From assembly GCA_910574455.1 (NCBI GenBank), contig CAJSYZ010000003.1, positions 3,905,250 to 3,969,249 on the forward strand: 64,000 bases of DNA. Reading direction: 5' to 3'. This document shows positions 53,785-64,000 of this stretch, in pieces. The position numbers and the translations under genes are program-made. The notes beneath the pieces are model-generated. The model made no database searches. It saw only the letters and a list, made by a program, of their open reading frames with translations, and was not told the DNA's origin. Within the stretch, counting starts at the first letter, position 1; every line of letters begins with the position of its first letter. This DNA comes from Trichaptum fuscoviolaceum (taxonomy: Eukaryota; Basidiomycota; Agaricomycetes; Hymenochaetales; Trichaptaceae).

Positions 53785-55628
53785 ATGGACTCAGTATTCG
53801 AAGTACAGCGACAGACACATGAAGAGATAGAAAGGCTCGAGCGCGCCCTCGCAATAGTCTTGTCGAAGACGCAAACAACTCAACGGGCCAAACTTGCTAA
53901 CGAGCACAAAGCATCCCAAATTCTGGATCGGATTACCTCCCGGGCTGTTGCATTGAACAACTCATACGAAGATGAGGCAACACGCAAAGCAGAGTCAAGC
54001 GCATTGTTAGGGAAGAAAGCGGATGATGTTGACGAATTCTATTCGCGCCTTGGGAAAATAAAGGAGTATCACCTCAAGTATCCAAACCAGGTTGTCGGAG
54101 GTTTTGAGCTTGAGCTTGCAGCACTAGTTGACAGTGATCTAGGAGAAGCGGGAGGCGATGATGACTACGAAGAGGAAGACCGTTAGTCGCTATATCTACT
54201 AACTTAACTGTCCTCACCCTGACCCAAATTCCACAGCATTATCCTCGCTTTTTTCCGGCGAGGAGGCGTATGGACGTTACCTTGATTTATACGTCCATCA
54301 TACCTCTTACAACAACTTGAAGGGGTTAAAAAAACGTCTCTCGTATTTGCAATATCTCGACGCCTTAATTGCAGCGGAAACCCATCTGATTCATCCGGAG
54401 GTAACGAAGGAAGCGCGATTTTCAAAAGAATATGAAGAGTAAGTCTCTAAGTTTCAAAGCAATACCATTTCTTGTTCATGATTCTGACTAAGGTCTGTAG
54501 CTATATCATTGCTTTATATGCTTATTTGCTATCTTTCGTGAAAAAAACCCAGCCTTTATTTGATGTTGCCAGTCAGCAGGCGGAAGCTGACGCGGAGTTC
54601 GACAAGTTGTGGGCAGAAGGACGGATAGACGGATGGTCGGACGCATTGAATGGGAGTGCGAAGCAAGAGGAAGATGAAGAAAGAGCAGGAATATGGTGTA
54701 GCGCTTGTAAGTTTTGCTATACCTTGCGCGTGAAACTGAACTGAATTCACATTGTCTCAGGCCAGAAGCACTATTCGAAACAAACTGTCTATGACGCTCA
54801 TCTTAGTTCGAAAAAGCACATCAAAGCCGCTGCGCGACAAGCAACCGCTGAACCTCCTCCGACAAACCCAAACGGTGCATCACACGACGTCTTGGCGCCT
54901 CAACACAACCCACACACTAAGCAAGGAAGGGTGCGGTCGTCTGCACGCCTCACGTTTCTCTCAACATCTTTATTGGCACCTCTGTTACCTACCTTAAATG
55001 ATACTAAGTCGAATGTCGAACGCCGTTTCTCGCTTACAGCGAAGGAACGAGAAGCAGAACTTACGGAGAAACCAGCCGCTGCTCCTGCACCCACTGCCAA
55101 CGCAGATGAAAATGCCGATGAAGAGGAGGAAGAGGAACGGATCTATAATCCACTGAAGCTCCCTCTCGGATGGGACGGCAAGCCTATTCCGTATTGGTTA
55201 TACAAACTCCATGGTTTGGGTGTTGAGTACCGATGCGAAATTTGTTCTGACCATGTCTATATGGGAAGGTAAGGCCTTTGCACCTGCCTCATGTTTAGTA
55301 CTTGATCTCCTTGTGCAGGAAAAACTTTGATCGACATTTCCAAGAGGCACGCCATGCATTTGGTATGCGTGCCTTAGGTTTACCGAACACAAAACATTTC
55401 CATGAGATTACCCGCATCGAGGATGCCTTAGCATGTGGGTCTTTACTTTCTCGAAGTCTAATAGATTTTTTAACTAAGACCGTTTGCTTGATAGTGGCTG
55501 AAAAACTCAAGAGGGAAGGCAAGCAGGAGATATTCCAACAAGAGACTATGGAAGAGCTCGAGGATGATGAAGGAAATGTTTATAACCGTAAAACGTACGA
55601 AGACCTCAAAAAGCAAGGACTTATTTGA
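53785..55628 (+). CDS. PRP9: Splicing factor 3A subunit 3 (SF3a60/Prp9)
   Basis: The gene starts at ATG 53785 (MDSVFEVQRQTHEEIERLE); exon 1 runs to about 54181, with further exons at 54236-54438, 54503-54707, 54762-55270, 55320-55435 and 55494-55628. Family features are the N-terminal coiled coil, LSSLFSGEEAYGRYLDLYVHH, KKRLSYLQYLDAL, an internal zinc-finger-like CQKHYSKQTVYDAHLSSKKH, and the C-terminal matrin-type finger YRCEIC...RHFQEARHAFGMRALG. The end NVYNRKTYEDLKKQGLI is also typical. SF3a binds U2 snRNP before branch-site recognition. It converges on the phosphoinositide phosphatase gene with 129 bp between stops. Confidence 0.94.
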
Positions 55629-55757
55629 ATTTATTGCTACTACATTGTAACTTGTCTGGTGTTTTTGAGGTTGTACTGGGGAGTATGCTGAATGCCTTCT
55701 ACTACGTGACTATGATACAATCAAATTGCGGAGTTTGACGTGCTTTGAAATCGTTCA

Positions 55758-58700
55758 TTACGTGTCAGACGTAGGCGTCTTGACATTGCGAATCGGCGGA
55801 GGAGGCGGAGGCGGTTTTCTTTGCGCAGGGACAATTGTCGGCGTTGTCAACTGCAAAGCGTCCGTGTACAACTCCTCGTCTGATGAAGAAGGCGAAGAAA
55901 GGGGAGTATCGGTCGATATCTCAAATGGGTTGGCGGGCGTATCTCGAAACTTCGCCAGCACGTCTTCGGTAGCGTAGACACCGTCAGGGTGTTCTGAAGC
56001 ACAATATTGTAAGCAGCCAAGTGATGCACGTTTCGCCGAGGTACTTACCTTCATCGATCCACCAAGCATGTTCCTCAGAGCTAGGAGGGGGATCTAGCGC
56101 GCAAGATTAGAAATTGCGCTGCAGCTCATGAGAGCCCGATGTGCTCACAATCGATAGCGTCGTCTATGAGGGCCATCGATGCCAGCTTTTCGTCGAGTTT
56201 CTCATCAGGACCTCTGGACGTAATGCCATCCAATAGGAGTCGGTGAAGGCTATTTCGCTTCGCAGCGTCGATCACGCGAATCTCCGCGCGGAAGATCGCG
56301 AAGACTGCAGCGTGGTCAGAACATGAATGCCGACGAAAACAATGGGACCTACCAGGACGATGGTCTGAGCCGACCAGCTCGGCCCTGGAGTAGGCGATTA
56401 GGTCAAGATGGCCGCCTCGATACAATATGCGGTCTAGTTGCTCTTCTTTCAGAAAGATCGCACACGAGACGAGATGAGTTACTAACCTGTCCACGCGGGA
56501 ATTCTCATTTTCTCACTTGTGTCGTACCTGTCTGTGCCAATATCGTAACGGTACGTCGGTCGGAAGAGAAGAGGCCCTTCTTCGTATCCGTCAAATGCCA
56601 GTCCGGCATCCATGACCTTCCTCAGCTGGTCGGCTGCAACAAGAGCATCAAGATCGTCTGCCATGGCGAGAGTGCGGACTACATCGTTTTCCATATCAAC
56701 ACGGTAGTTTGTGTCCGCAAGCCAAATCACGTTCCTGTCATCCTATCAATCTGCGAGTATGACTATACCAGACAGGGACTTACTCATGACTATCAATTGT
56801 TTTTCCTTTCAAAAACCGTAGACCGCTGACGATCGTGCGGTAATCAGCATTGCGTTCCTCCACGTTGGAGTGTCCAGCAGCGAGGTGAGCTGTAAGAAAG
56901 CAGAAACTCGTGTCGTGAAAATCAAGACGTATTGCAACAGCCCCCTTGTTGCCAGACATCCCCCGAAGACCTGTCTTCCTCGTTGCCGCCTCGACATTCC
57001 GAATGGATCCTAATAAAATGGACTTGACGAACACGAATAATGCTGTACCAACGAGCTAGAGATGGGTAAGTGTTAAGTCCAGGTTAACACATCATCGAGC
57101 ACGTACTTGTTCGCTTCGAAGTAAAATATATTCTGCTCTTTTACCAGGTCTAGTGTCTAGGGTATTGGTCAAGGCCTTCTCCCACAGGCGTCTTCCATAA
57201 ATTAGTTAACAGTAACAAGTTGAGCGACGTAAGTACCTTTTTTCTGGATCAGTCTGGACTATTTGCTGAGCTGTTAAAGGTACGATCTCCTGAAACCCAA
57301 GTACAAGCATGTCTGGTCTGGATACAATCAGACAACGCCTCCACAAGTTGATAGCCGACTTCTTACTCGTCATGATCTAGGGAAAAGAAAGACAAAAGTT
57401 CAGATATTGCAGCGATAGCAATGAATATGTATTTTATCCTCACTGGAGCGAGGGAACAACCAAGGCAGCAAAGACTCAGACGGAGGCTGATACAGAAGAC
57501 AAAGTGAGTGCTTGAAACCAGCTTTGTTCACCGAAGCACACCTTGCCATTCAAATTCCAAGTACCAACGAATATCGTACTGTTCTTCGTCGTCGAGTATT
57601 CAGATATTCTAGCAAAGATTAGATTGAGGTTCAAGATGTATAGCCACCACGCATACCTTTGAGCCAAGGCAGAATTAACAGTGTCATGAATAAGGTCGTA
57701 GATAGTGACGGGTTGTTGGAAGCTGAGATTTCCCTGCACGCACCCACAATTAATGCCAGAGAAGCCAGAATACAAAGCTTCAATAATACCAGGAACATGT
57801 CAATAGCTGTCTGTTTATTTTTGTCTTGGAAATTGTTTATGTATGCACGGGAGACACTCTTCGTAGCATCAGATAGCAAACCTGGGAGACTAATTAGTGG
57901 GACAACTTGACTTGCTCAAACTGACTCTCATACCTCCTAAGGTCCTCTTTCCGCTCCTTGTGAAGCTAGTGTTCAGTGCACCAGTCCCGGCGTAGATTCT
58001 TGAAAGGGCATCTCCATTCTCCGCCCATAACTCCCGATGGTTGGTCCACAAGATACTTGAGTTTAACCATTCCCTCCTCGATTCAATAAGATGGTGTTCC
58101 AAAGAACTACGTGACAGAATATCTTGTACAAAGTTCGTTCGATCCAAGCTGATGAGCAAGAAGTCAATCGATATTACCCATAAAATAGTACATTCTTTAT
58201 ACCAGTCTAAGCAGTTGGTTCGAAATATGCCTGTTTGTTCGAAGACAACTTCCTGTAGAGACGTATCGTATAGCGTGTATCCAAACTTGTCGGAATTGGC
58301 TTTAACACCTTCCAGACGCCTTAAGAGCAAATATCAATTACTTGAGATGATACCCAGGAGATTTCTGATGACGAACATGACAGTACCCATGACATTCTCG
58401 TGTCCACCGATACGTACGGCTGCATGAAAGTCGAAATGAGTCATTCCGATATCATTTCCAAAGACTGCGCGAGCAGCATGCAGATGCTGCGCATACGAGT
58501 TGGCAAGAATAGCCTCATTTTCTTTGGTACCGAGCAGATTGATCGCGTGAACAGCGCTATACTCTTCAATCAGGTTTGCGAAATGTGCTTCAAATGCTGG
58601 CTGTGAAGCATGTGGTCTTGTAATCTGAATCTTATGACCAAATGTCTGCAACCCCTGTTGCTCCCAGAAAACTACACGAATGTCAGAGTCCGTGTAGATC

Positions 58701-59843
58701 TTCACCATATATGTAATACCCACGTGGAACACTTCCTCGGACTTGGACGTAACTGAAGCAGTTCTCATCTGTATTGAAGATGGTCTCGGTCTACCGGTCA
58801 AATGTTATATCTATATCAAAAGCCGGAAGATGACCGAGTGTTATACGCACCTCGACAAAGTTGGCGCAATTCCCATCATCGTCTATTCCACGCGTATTGA
58901 AGCGTGTTCCTGCGCGCTTCCAGCCAAGACGTGAAATCAAGCATATGGTTGAGATGGTCGGCATTCCGTTCGTCGGAGGTGCGGGGAGCGGAATCGTGAA
59001 TATACCTACGTAGCCTTGTATGGCTAGCACCTAACACACGGATCAATATGTAGACTACAGGGAGAGAAGCGACTCACAATAAATTGACACAAATCCAGTT
59101 CCATTCTTTCCCGAGGATCAAGATTATCGCGAAAGTCCAAAAGACTGCGAACAATATACTCATTCCAGACGAAACGTTCGTCGTAAGAAAACGAGTCCAC
59201 ACCAATGTGCTTTCCCTTCGACACTCGCCGCAGAAGACGAGAGGAGATATCCCATTGAGGAGACGGAGTATAATAGAACGTCCCGAGGGACAATATTTTC
59301 ATGAGTGGTGCACATGGGTGCTCGAAGACATTGGCTTGGGTGGCGGTATATGAATATCCATCCTGTGCGTTATTTTCGCCGAGTTGGTCACTGCCTAAGG
59401 ACGTTGAGTAGTTTGCTGACTGTTCGTCCCAGCTGCTTGAATTTAACGAGAAGAATCCTACGTCATGAATCTTTGCAACGTTTTCCGGAGGATCAGATGA
59501 GGGCCGTAGGTTGCCAACATCTGTGGCAGATAATATGACTGCTAAGAAAGTATCTAGAATACAAGATTAGATGAGAATGAGGTGCAGGTCACCGAGGATT
59601 GGCACCTTCTCCGATGTTAATGAGGCCAAGACATCCTTTCACTCTCCTTGTCGTCAGTCTTACAGCGGTACTGAGATCAACCTCGTCCTTAGGAAGAAAT
59701 TCGACCATTACTTTCGCCACATTGTCCTCTAAGCATCGGAAGATGAGCGCGCGTTGCGGAGCACCAGTTCGTTCTTCTTCAAAGCTAGTACACAGCACGA
59801 TAGCCCGATGACTTGAATTGTCGTCTTTGAGATAGAGCTGCAT
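55758..59843 (-). CDS. Synaptojanin-like phosphoinositide phosphatase (Sac1 domain plus inositol 5-phosphatase)
   Basis: The gene starts at ATG 59843 ([16 protein letters not shown]) and ends at 55758, with many short introns. The N-terminal Sac1 domain includes [17 protein letters not shown] (58850) and VPCWWEQQG-type sequence; the catalytic CX5R motif RTNCLDCLDRTN is split by an intron (near 58220 and 58130). The C-terminal 5-phosphatase domain has [10 protein letters not shown] (57560), [15 protein letters not shown] (56960), [10 protein letters not shown] (56720), and SDHRPV split by an intron (56290-56350). A Pro-rich tail (PPPPPPP, 55800) could bind SH3 proteins. This is the layout of yeast Inp51-53, which control PI(4,5)P2 in endocytosis and at the cortex. 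Confidence 0.85.
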
Positions 59844-60070
59844 TCTTCATAAGTATGGTCGATGTCGTTGAGAACAAAGCATGCTATGCTGCGGGTCACT
59901 ACTCTGACGAATGTCGCGTCTTTGGAGTCGCGTTCGCTACGAATGGCAGCCCGGCATCCCATCACGTGTCCGAGTCGCACTCAGGCTGAAGCGCAGCGAC
60001 GCGCCACTCCTGCACAGCGTCGGTGACTTGGTTCGCACTATCATCTAACGCTGCTTTTCTGGATCTCAAA
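59844..60070. promoter_or_regulatory. Divergent promoter of the phosphatase gene and DID2
   Basis: The 227 bp between start codons contain CACGTG near 59964-59969 and several GCG-rich words (GTCGCGT, GACGCGCC). Both genes serve endocytic membrane traffic. Confidence 0.45.
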
Positions 60071-60923
60071 ATGAGCAACCTCGAGAGTGAGCTCGCCCTT
60101 TCTTACAATAAGTACTATCCGGAATCTTATCCATCAGCTTTGCGTCTCAGAGACTTTGTTTCAGCTGAAGGTGCATATAACTGATGGACCCCTCGTCCTG
60201 ACGTATGCTCATGCATTTCACAGTTTACCGCGAAGACACTAGCTAGACAGGCCAAAAAGGCACAGAAGGATGAAAACGTAGAGAAAGGGAAACTTAAGAA
60301 GGCGAGTATACGCCTAGTCGTCTAACTCATTGCCATTACTGATCATGTTGCCATTGCAATGCCAGGCGTTGCAGCAGGGCAATACCGATGGCGCTCGTAT
60401 CTACGCCGCGAATGCAATACGGAAGAAGAGCGAAGCTCTAAATCTTCTTCGATTGTCAAGTCGTATAGATGCCGTCTCCAGTCGTGTGGAGACTGCTGTG
60501 ACAATGCGACAAGTGACTGGCAATATGACTTCCGTTGTACGAGGAATGGATAAGGCGATGGATAGCATGAACTTGGAGCGGGTAAGCATTTGAAGACTGC
60601 ATTCAAACTAAACTCCCATTCTCATTTGAAACTTCTAGATATCGGCTGTCATGGACAAGTTCGAAACTCAATTCGCCGATCTCGATGTACAGACGTCATA
60701 CATGGAGGACACAATGTCGTCTACCACAGCAGTTTCGACGCCTCAGGATCAAGTTGACCTACTCATGCAACAAATGGCTGATGAAGCGAACATCGAGATT
60801 CAACACGAAATGGGCTCGAAGAACTTAGACGGGACAGTGGCAGATCTAAACCCGGGCGAGAAACTGAAGGAAGAAGACTCGAAGTTGGCCGAGAGATTAA
60901 GGGCCTTACGGCCAGCCACATAA
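60071..60923 (+). CDS. DID2: ESCRT-III-associated protein Did2/Vps46 (CHMP1)
   Basis: Five exons (60071-60086, 60151-60170, 60224-60301, 60366-60581, 60639-60923) join to 204 residues, the same length as yeast Did2. It starts [24 protein letters not shown], the basic CHMP1 helix 1, followed by [25 protein letters not shown], and the C-terminal MIM helix [10 protein letters not shown] that recruits Vps4. The intron 60302-60365 begins with GC (AAG|GCGAGT) and ends in CAG, a GC-AG intron; reading through would meet TAA within ten codons. Exons 1 and 2 are 16 and 20 nt. Did2 helps Vps4 disassemble ESCRT-III at endosomes. Confidence 0.95.
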
Positions 60924-61352
60924 TGCTTTGAGCATCAAGATCTGTGACTTTCTCTCCCCCTTCCGAGTCTTCGCCGGACTGATTCATCGCATGCTACTTT
61001 GCTGTCTCGACTTTTGTACTATTGCGCTGTATTATATGTTTATCGTCAAGCACACTCTTGGATTGATTCCGACATTGGTCTCGACCATTCATGAAAATGC
61101 TTATTTTACAAATACGTGGTGAATGAGGACATGAAAACACAGCGACATTAGAGTGGACGTAAATAAATCAAGGACATAAACAAAGTAATAAGGGAGGTAG
61201 TCGTGGCCCGTGGCGATTTTCGTATGATGAGACCCTAGTGAATAGAAAACATACTATATGTACCAAAGCATACCGAGAACAGGCCGTGGTGTAGATAGCG
61301 TATAAATCCAGATACATGTACAATGAGAACGGAGAAAGCGATAGGAAAGATG
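60924..61352. other. Spacer between convergent genes
   Basis: 3' flanks of DID2 and of the Ser/Pro-rich gene. No gene seen. Confidence 0.5.
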
Positions 61353-63931
61353 CTAACTGCCTTGTTTCACAACTTTCGTAAAGCGATCTAAGAGTTGCTT
61401 CTTCCTGCGCTCATCAACTCTTGGAGCTGAGGACTCTAATAGACGCTGGACTCGAAAAAGTAGACCACTTGAGCCTTCCAACGGCATCATTTGCGCATCA
61501 AAGCGACGAACATCTGGTACGAAAACAATAAGGGGCGCTGCTATGCATAGAAGTAAAAGGCAACTCACACTTTTGGAGCGAAGCAAACCCAACTTCATTC
61601 AATGCATTTCTAAACTGTGCAATGACTTCCGTTGCTTCTTCAAGTTCACGTGGTGTGATAGGACCGTTGACGGCGACACTAGGTGCCGCAGCATTAGCAC
61701 GAGTACGCGTTGCGGGTGCCAGTGAGTAGTAGTGAACTTCGCGCCCCTCCTCAGGTATGGTGTTCTCCTTCAGCTTTGTCGGCGCCCAGACCAAACCGGT
61801 CTGCGTATCAACGTACTGATCACTGACCCGTACACTAGTTGGCTTAGATCCAGAGTCTGTACGTGGTCTTCCTGGCCCAGTTTCTCGCATTTGAGAAGAG
61901 GCAGAAGAAGCAGGTTCAAAGGAGAAGGAAGGATGAGAGGCGTGAGTTCGGTGGCCACGACTAGTGCTCCGCTTTCCGAAGCTACTGGACAAGCGAGGAA
62001 GCGCGCTGTCATCGATATCACCATGCGTTGATTGTGAATGAGCAGTCGTTGGCGTAGTCGCTGTCGGACTTCGCGTCCTAGGGGGTAGTGGACTCCGATT
62101 CTTCGTCCGGGGCGGAGGTAGAGGCGGGACTGGACTAGGCGCTTTGTGTTTGACTTTCGGCGAGGTTGTCCTGTTTATTACTACCTCCTTCCTTTCCCGC
62201 CCTTTCTCTTTCTCTTTCTTTTCGTCCTGTGACCTTCCGTGCGAGTAGTCTACCCGTTGTTGAGTTAGCCTTTCAGCACCCCTCTCGTTTTCCTTTTCAT
62301 CGTCACTCTTGGTACCTTTTGGCTCCGAATGCCCGCTCTTCGAACTGCCACGCGAGCCGGGCCGTTCGAAATCAAAAGTAGGTAACATAGTTCGACGGAT
62401 GCTGAACTTCGGCGAAGAATGGGCGACGGGCTTCTCGCCAGGCAGACGGGTCTCGCGTATGATCGGCGATCCTACACTTTCCGGCGTAACCTTGCGCTTC
62501 TCCCGCGCCTTTTCATCCTTATCCTTACTCAGGAATTTGGGCGACGGTATACGTAGACACGGTGATGTACGACCTCGCGACCCACCAGGGGCCGATTTTG
62601 AGCGCTGAATGCTCAGGATAGGAGCGGGAGGAAGAAAAGACTTTGTTTCAGAAGGAGGTGTAGGCTTCGCAAACGCGGGATGCCTTGTCATCGGATTCGT
62701 ATCCTCAGTTGGCGGAATCAATCGATTTGACTCAACCGGCAGTGGTAGAGGCATCGAATCCGACATGAAGGAATCCACTCGTACTGACTCCGTCGTCTGC
62801 GCCTTGTCACCCTTTTGCGGCGTGGGTGGCGTCCGCTGCAACTTCGGAATCTGCGGAATAAATGCTACAGGAGCCCGCGGCTGAGGCGAATGAAGGACCG
62901 TCGTGTCTGGGGGCCGGCCTGCACCATTATTACTGACAGGTAATATTTCCCTCTGCTTCCCCTTGTCGAGCACTCTCCCCTGTTGATCCACGGTACCCGT
63001 ACGTGGAGTGGCGGAACGCCAGAAGTCCATTTTAGGTGTAGCTTTCCGCGGTGTGTTGGATGGAACAGACGGCTCTTCATCTCTATACACAGGAATGCGT
63101 TGAGAGTACGAAGGTGATGTTGGGGAGGGAATGGGACTCCGCGAGGCGCCTCCAGGCGCAGCCCTTGCGTGTGTTGCTCGCGATGGTGACCCAGGAGTCA
63201 TGGTCGGCTGAGTACTTGTACTTGCCCGAGGCACATGCCGATGATCGTGGTCATTCGTGCTGGTCCGGGACACTGAGGGTAAGAGAGGCTCGTGCGATGA
63301 GCCGGACCCGGACCGAAGATGACTTTGATCGCGCTTCGACCGCCCGTCGGTGTCTGACGGCATGCCTTTCCGAGGGTTTGAAGAGGGGAGTAGAATCCCG
63401 AGCACTCTGCGACTCGTCGAAGACGAATTCGAGTTAGAGGGGGTGATCGGACGGGCTAAGGGTCTATTGAGAAGCAACTTGGTGTTACTGGCGCTGTTGC
63501 CGGTGTCTCGTCGAGGAGTCGGTGAGCCCGGAGATGAAGGACGTGCTGCCGACGTCGGTATCCGGGGTGAATATGTGGAGGAAGAAACCTGAGGAGTTCG
63601 GTTCGCTTGGTTCGACGACGCTACAGCACGAGGCGGCCGAGAATTAGGGGAATGGGGAGGTGAACGGGTGGGAGAGCGGGGAGGAGGGGAAGTTGTACTC
63701 GATACCTTTGTTGCTTGGGTTGCATAAGTAGTCGGTATAGGATATTGTGCTCTAGGTTGCATCTCTTGAGATTGAGAAGTAGAGTAGGTAGGTAAACGCG
63801 ACCGAGTTCTAGAGTCAACGTGTTCTCCTACAGGCTTGTCGATAGGCTTCTGTTCTTTGTCCTTAGCTCGACGTGCCTTTCCGTCTTGCGACTTCGAACG
63901 AGAGAGTGATTGAGCAGAGCGGTTCAGAAAA
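61353..63931 (-). CDS. 3' part of a large Ser/Pro/Arg-rich protein of unknown function (5' end outside window)
   Basis: Two exons are in view: 61569-63931 and 61353-61513, separated by a 55-nt intron (GTGAGT...CCAG) that joins in phase, giving about 840 residues. The upstream boundary at 63931 follows a CTACAG acceptor, so the first exon(s) lie beyond the right edge. Most of the protein is low-complexity Ser/Pro/Thr/Arg with many SP/TP sites and KEKEKGRERK charge runs, likely disordered. The C-terminal ~110 residues look folded: a conserved-looking DTQTGLVWAPTKLKE, then a helical tail TEVIAQFRNALNEVGFASLQ and RFDAQMMPLEGSSGLLFRVQ. I do not recognise the family. Confidence 0.65.
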
Positions 63932-64000
63932 CTGTAGAACTAAAAGGTGAGCCCAGCATGATATAAGAAGGATGTAGATTCTGTGAGCAGCTCAGTCAGA

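Overview
The window looks like nuclear DNA of a filamentous basidiomycete, most likely an Agaricomycete. Genes are dense and broken by many short introns (about 45-85 nt, often with CTRAC-like branch points), and neighbouring genes are frequently divergent with shared promoters of about 170-280 bp. The proteins are conserved eukaryotic housekeeping proteins mixed with mushroom-type mobile elements (a chromodomain Ty3 retrotransposon and a Plavaka-like transposase remnant). I cannot name the species.

Layout. 1-878: tail and 3' LTR of a plus-strand Ty3-type element cut by the left edge, abutting a decayed Plavaka-type transposase end (879-1593). 2043-4495: an unrecognised four-exon gene. 4496-5815: spacer built of short recurring words. 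5821-12232: an intact minus-strand chromovirus with near-identical LTRs, a CTCAC target duplication, gag and pol. 12238-15271: a decayed spacer with a WD40 scrap, then a small 3'-5' exonuclease-domain gene. 15755-18610: an alpha-1,3-glucan synthase pseudogene. 19065-25708: a nucleoporin Nup82/Nup88-like gene and three proteasome genes (alpha7, Rpn12, beta1). 25844-36119: an unknown conserved protein, a mitochondrial enoyl-CoA hydratase-family enzyme, exocyst Sec10, Rix1 and a probable Rrn11. 36291-43757: a Laa2-like AP-1 accessory protein and the largest subunit of RNA polymerase I. 44021-45703: a proline-directed-site-rich protein and Lcl2. 47803-55628: SF3B6, eIF4A-III and SF3A3, with gene-poor, decayed spacers before and between them. 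55758-63931: a Sac1 plus 5-phosphatase protein, the ESCRT protein Did2, and the 3' part of a large Ser/Pro-rich gene that runs off the right edge.

Functional grouping. Three stretches group genes of one process: proteasome (22.2-25.7 kb), ribosome production (Rix1, probable Rrn11, Rpa190; 32.4-43.8 kb) and mRNA splicing/EJC (SF3B6, eIF4A-III, SF3A3; 47.8-55.6 kb). Membrane traffic is represented by Sec10, Laa2, the Sac1/5-phosphatase protein and Did2.

Most notable structures. The chromovirus carries a complete -1 frameshift cassette (slippery heptamer, stop codon, short spacer, stem) exactly where gag meets pol. It also has an 11-nt primer-binding site complementary to its own LTR, which suggests Tf1-style self-priming. 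Three adjacent near-perfect palindromes lie in 49 bp just upstream of RIX1. The catalytic loop of the Pol I subunit is split over three micro-exons of 14, 18 and 21 nt. All protein identities come from reading motifs by eye; no search was run. Splice sites were placed by hand from GT/AG signals and reading-frame continuity.
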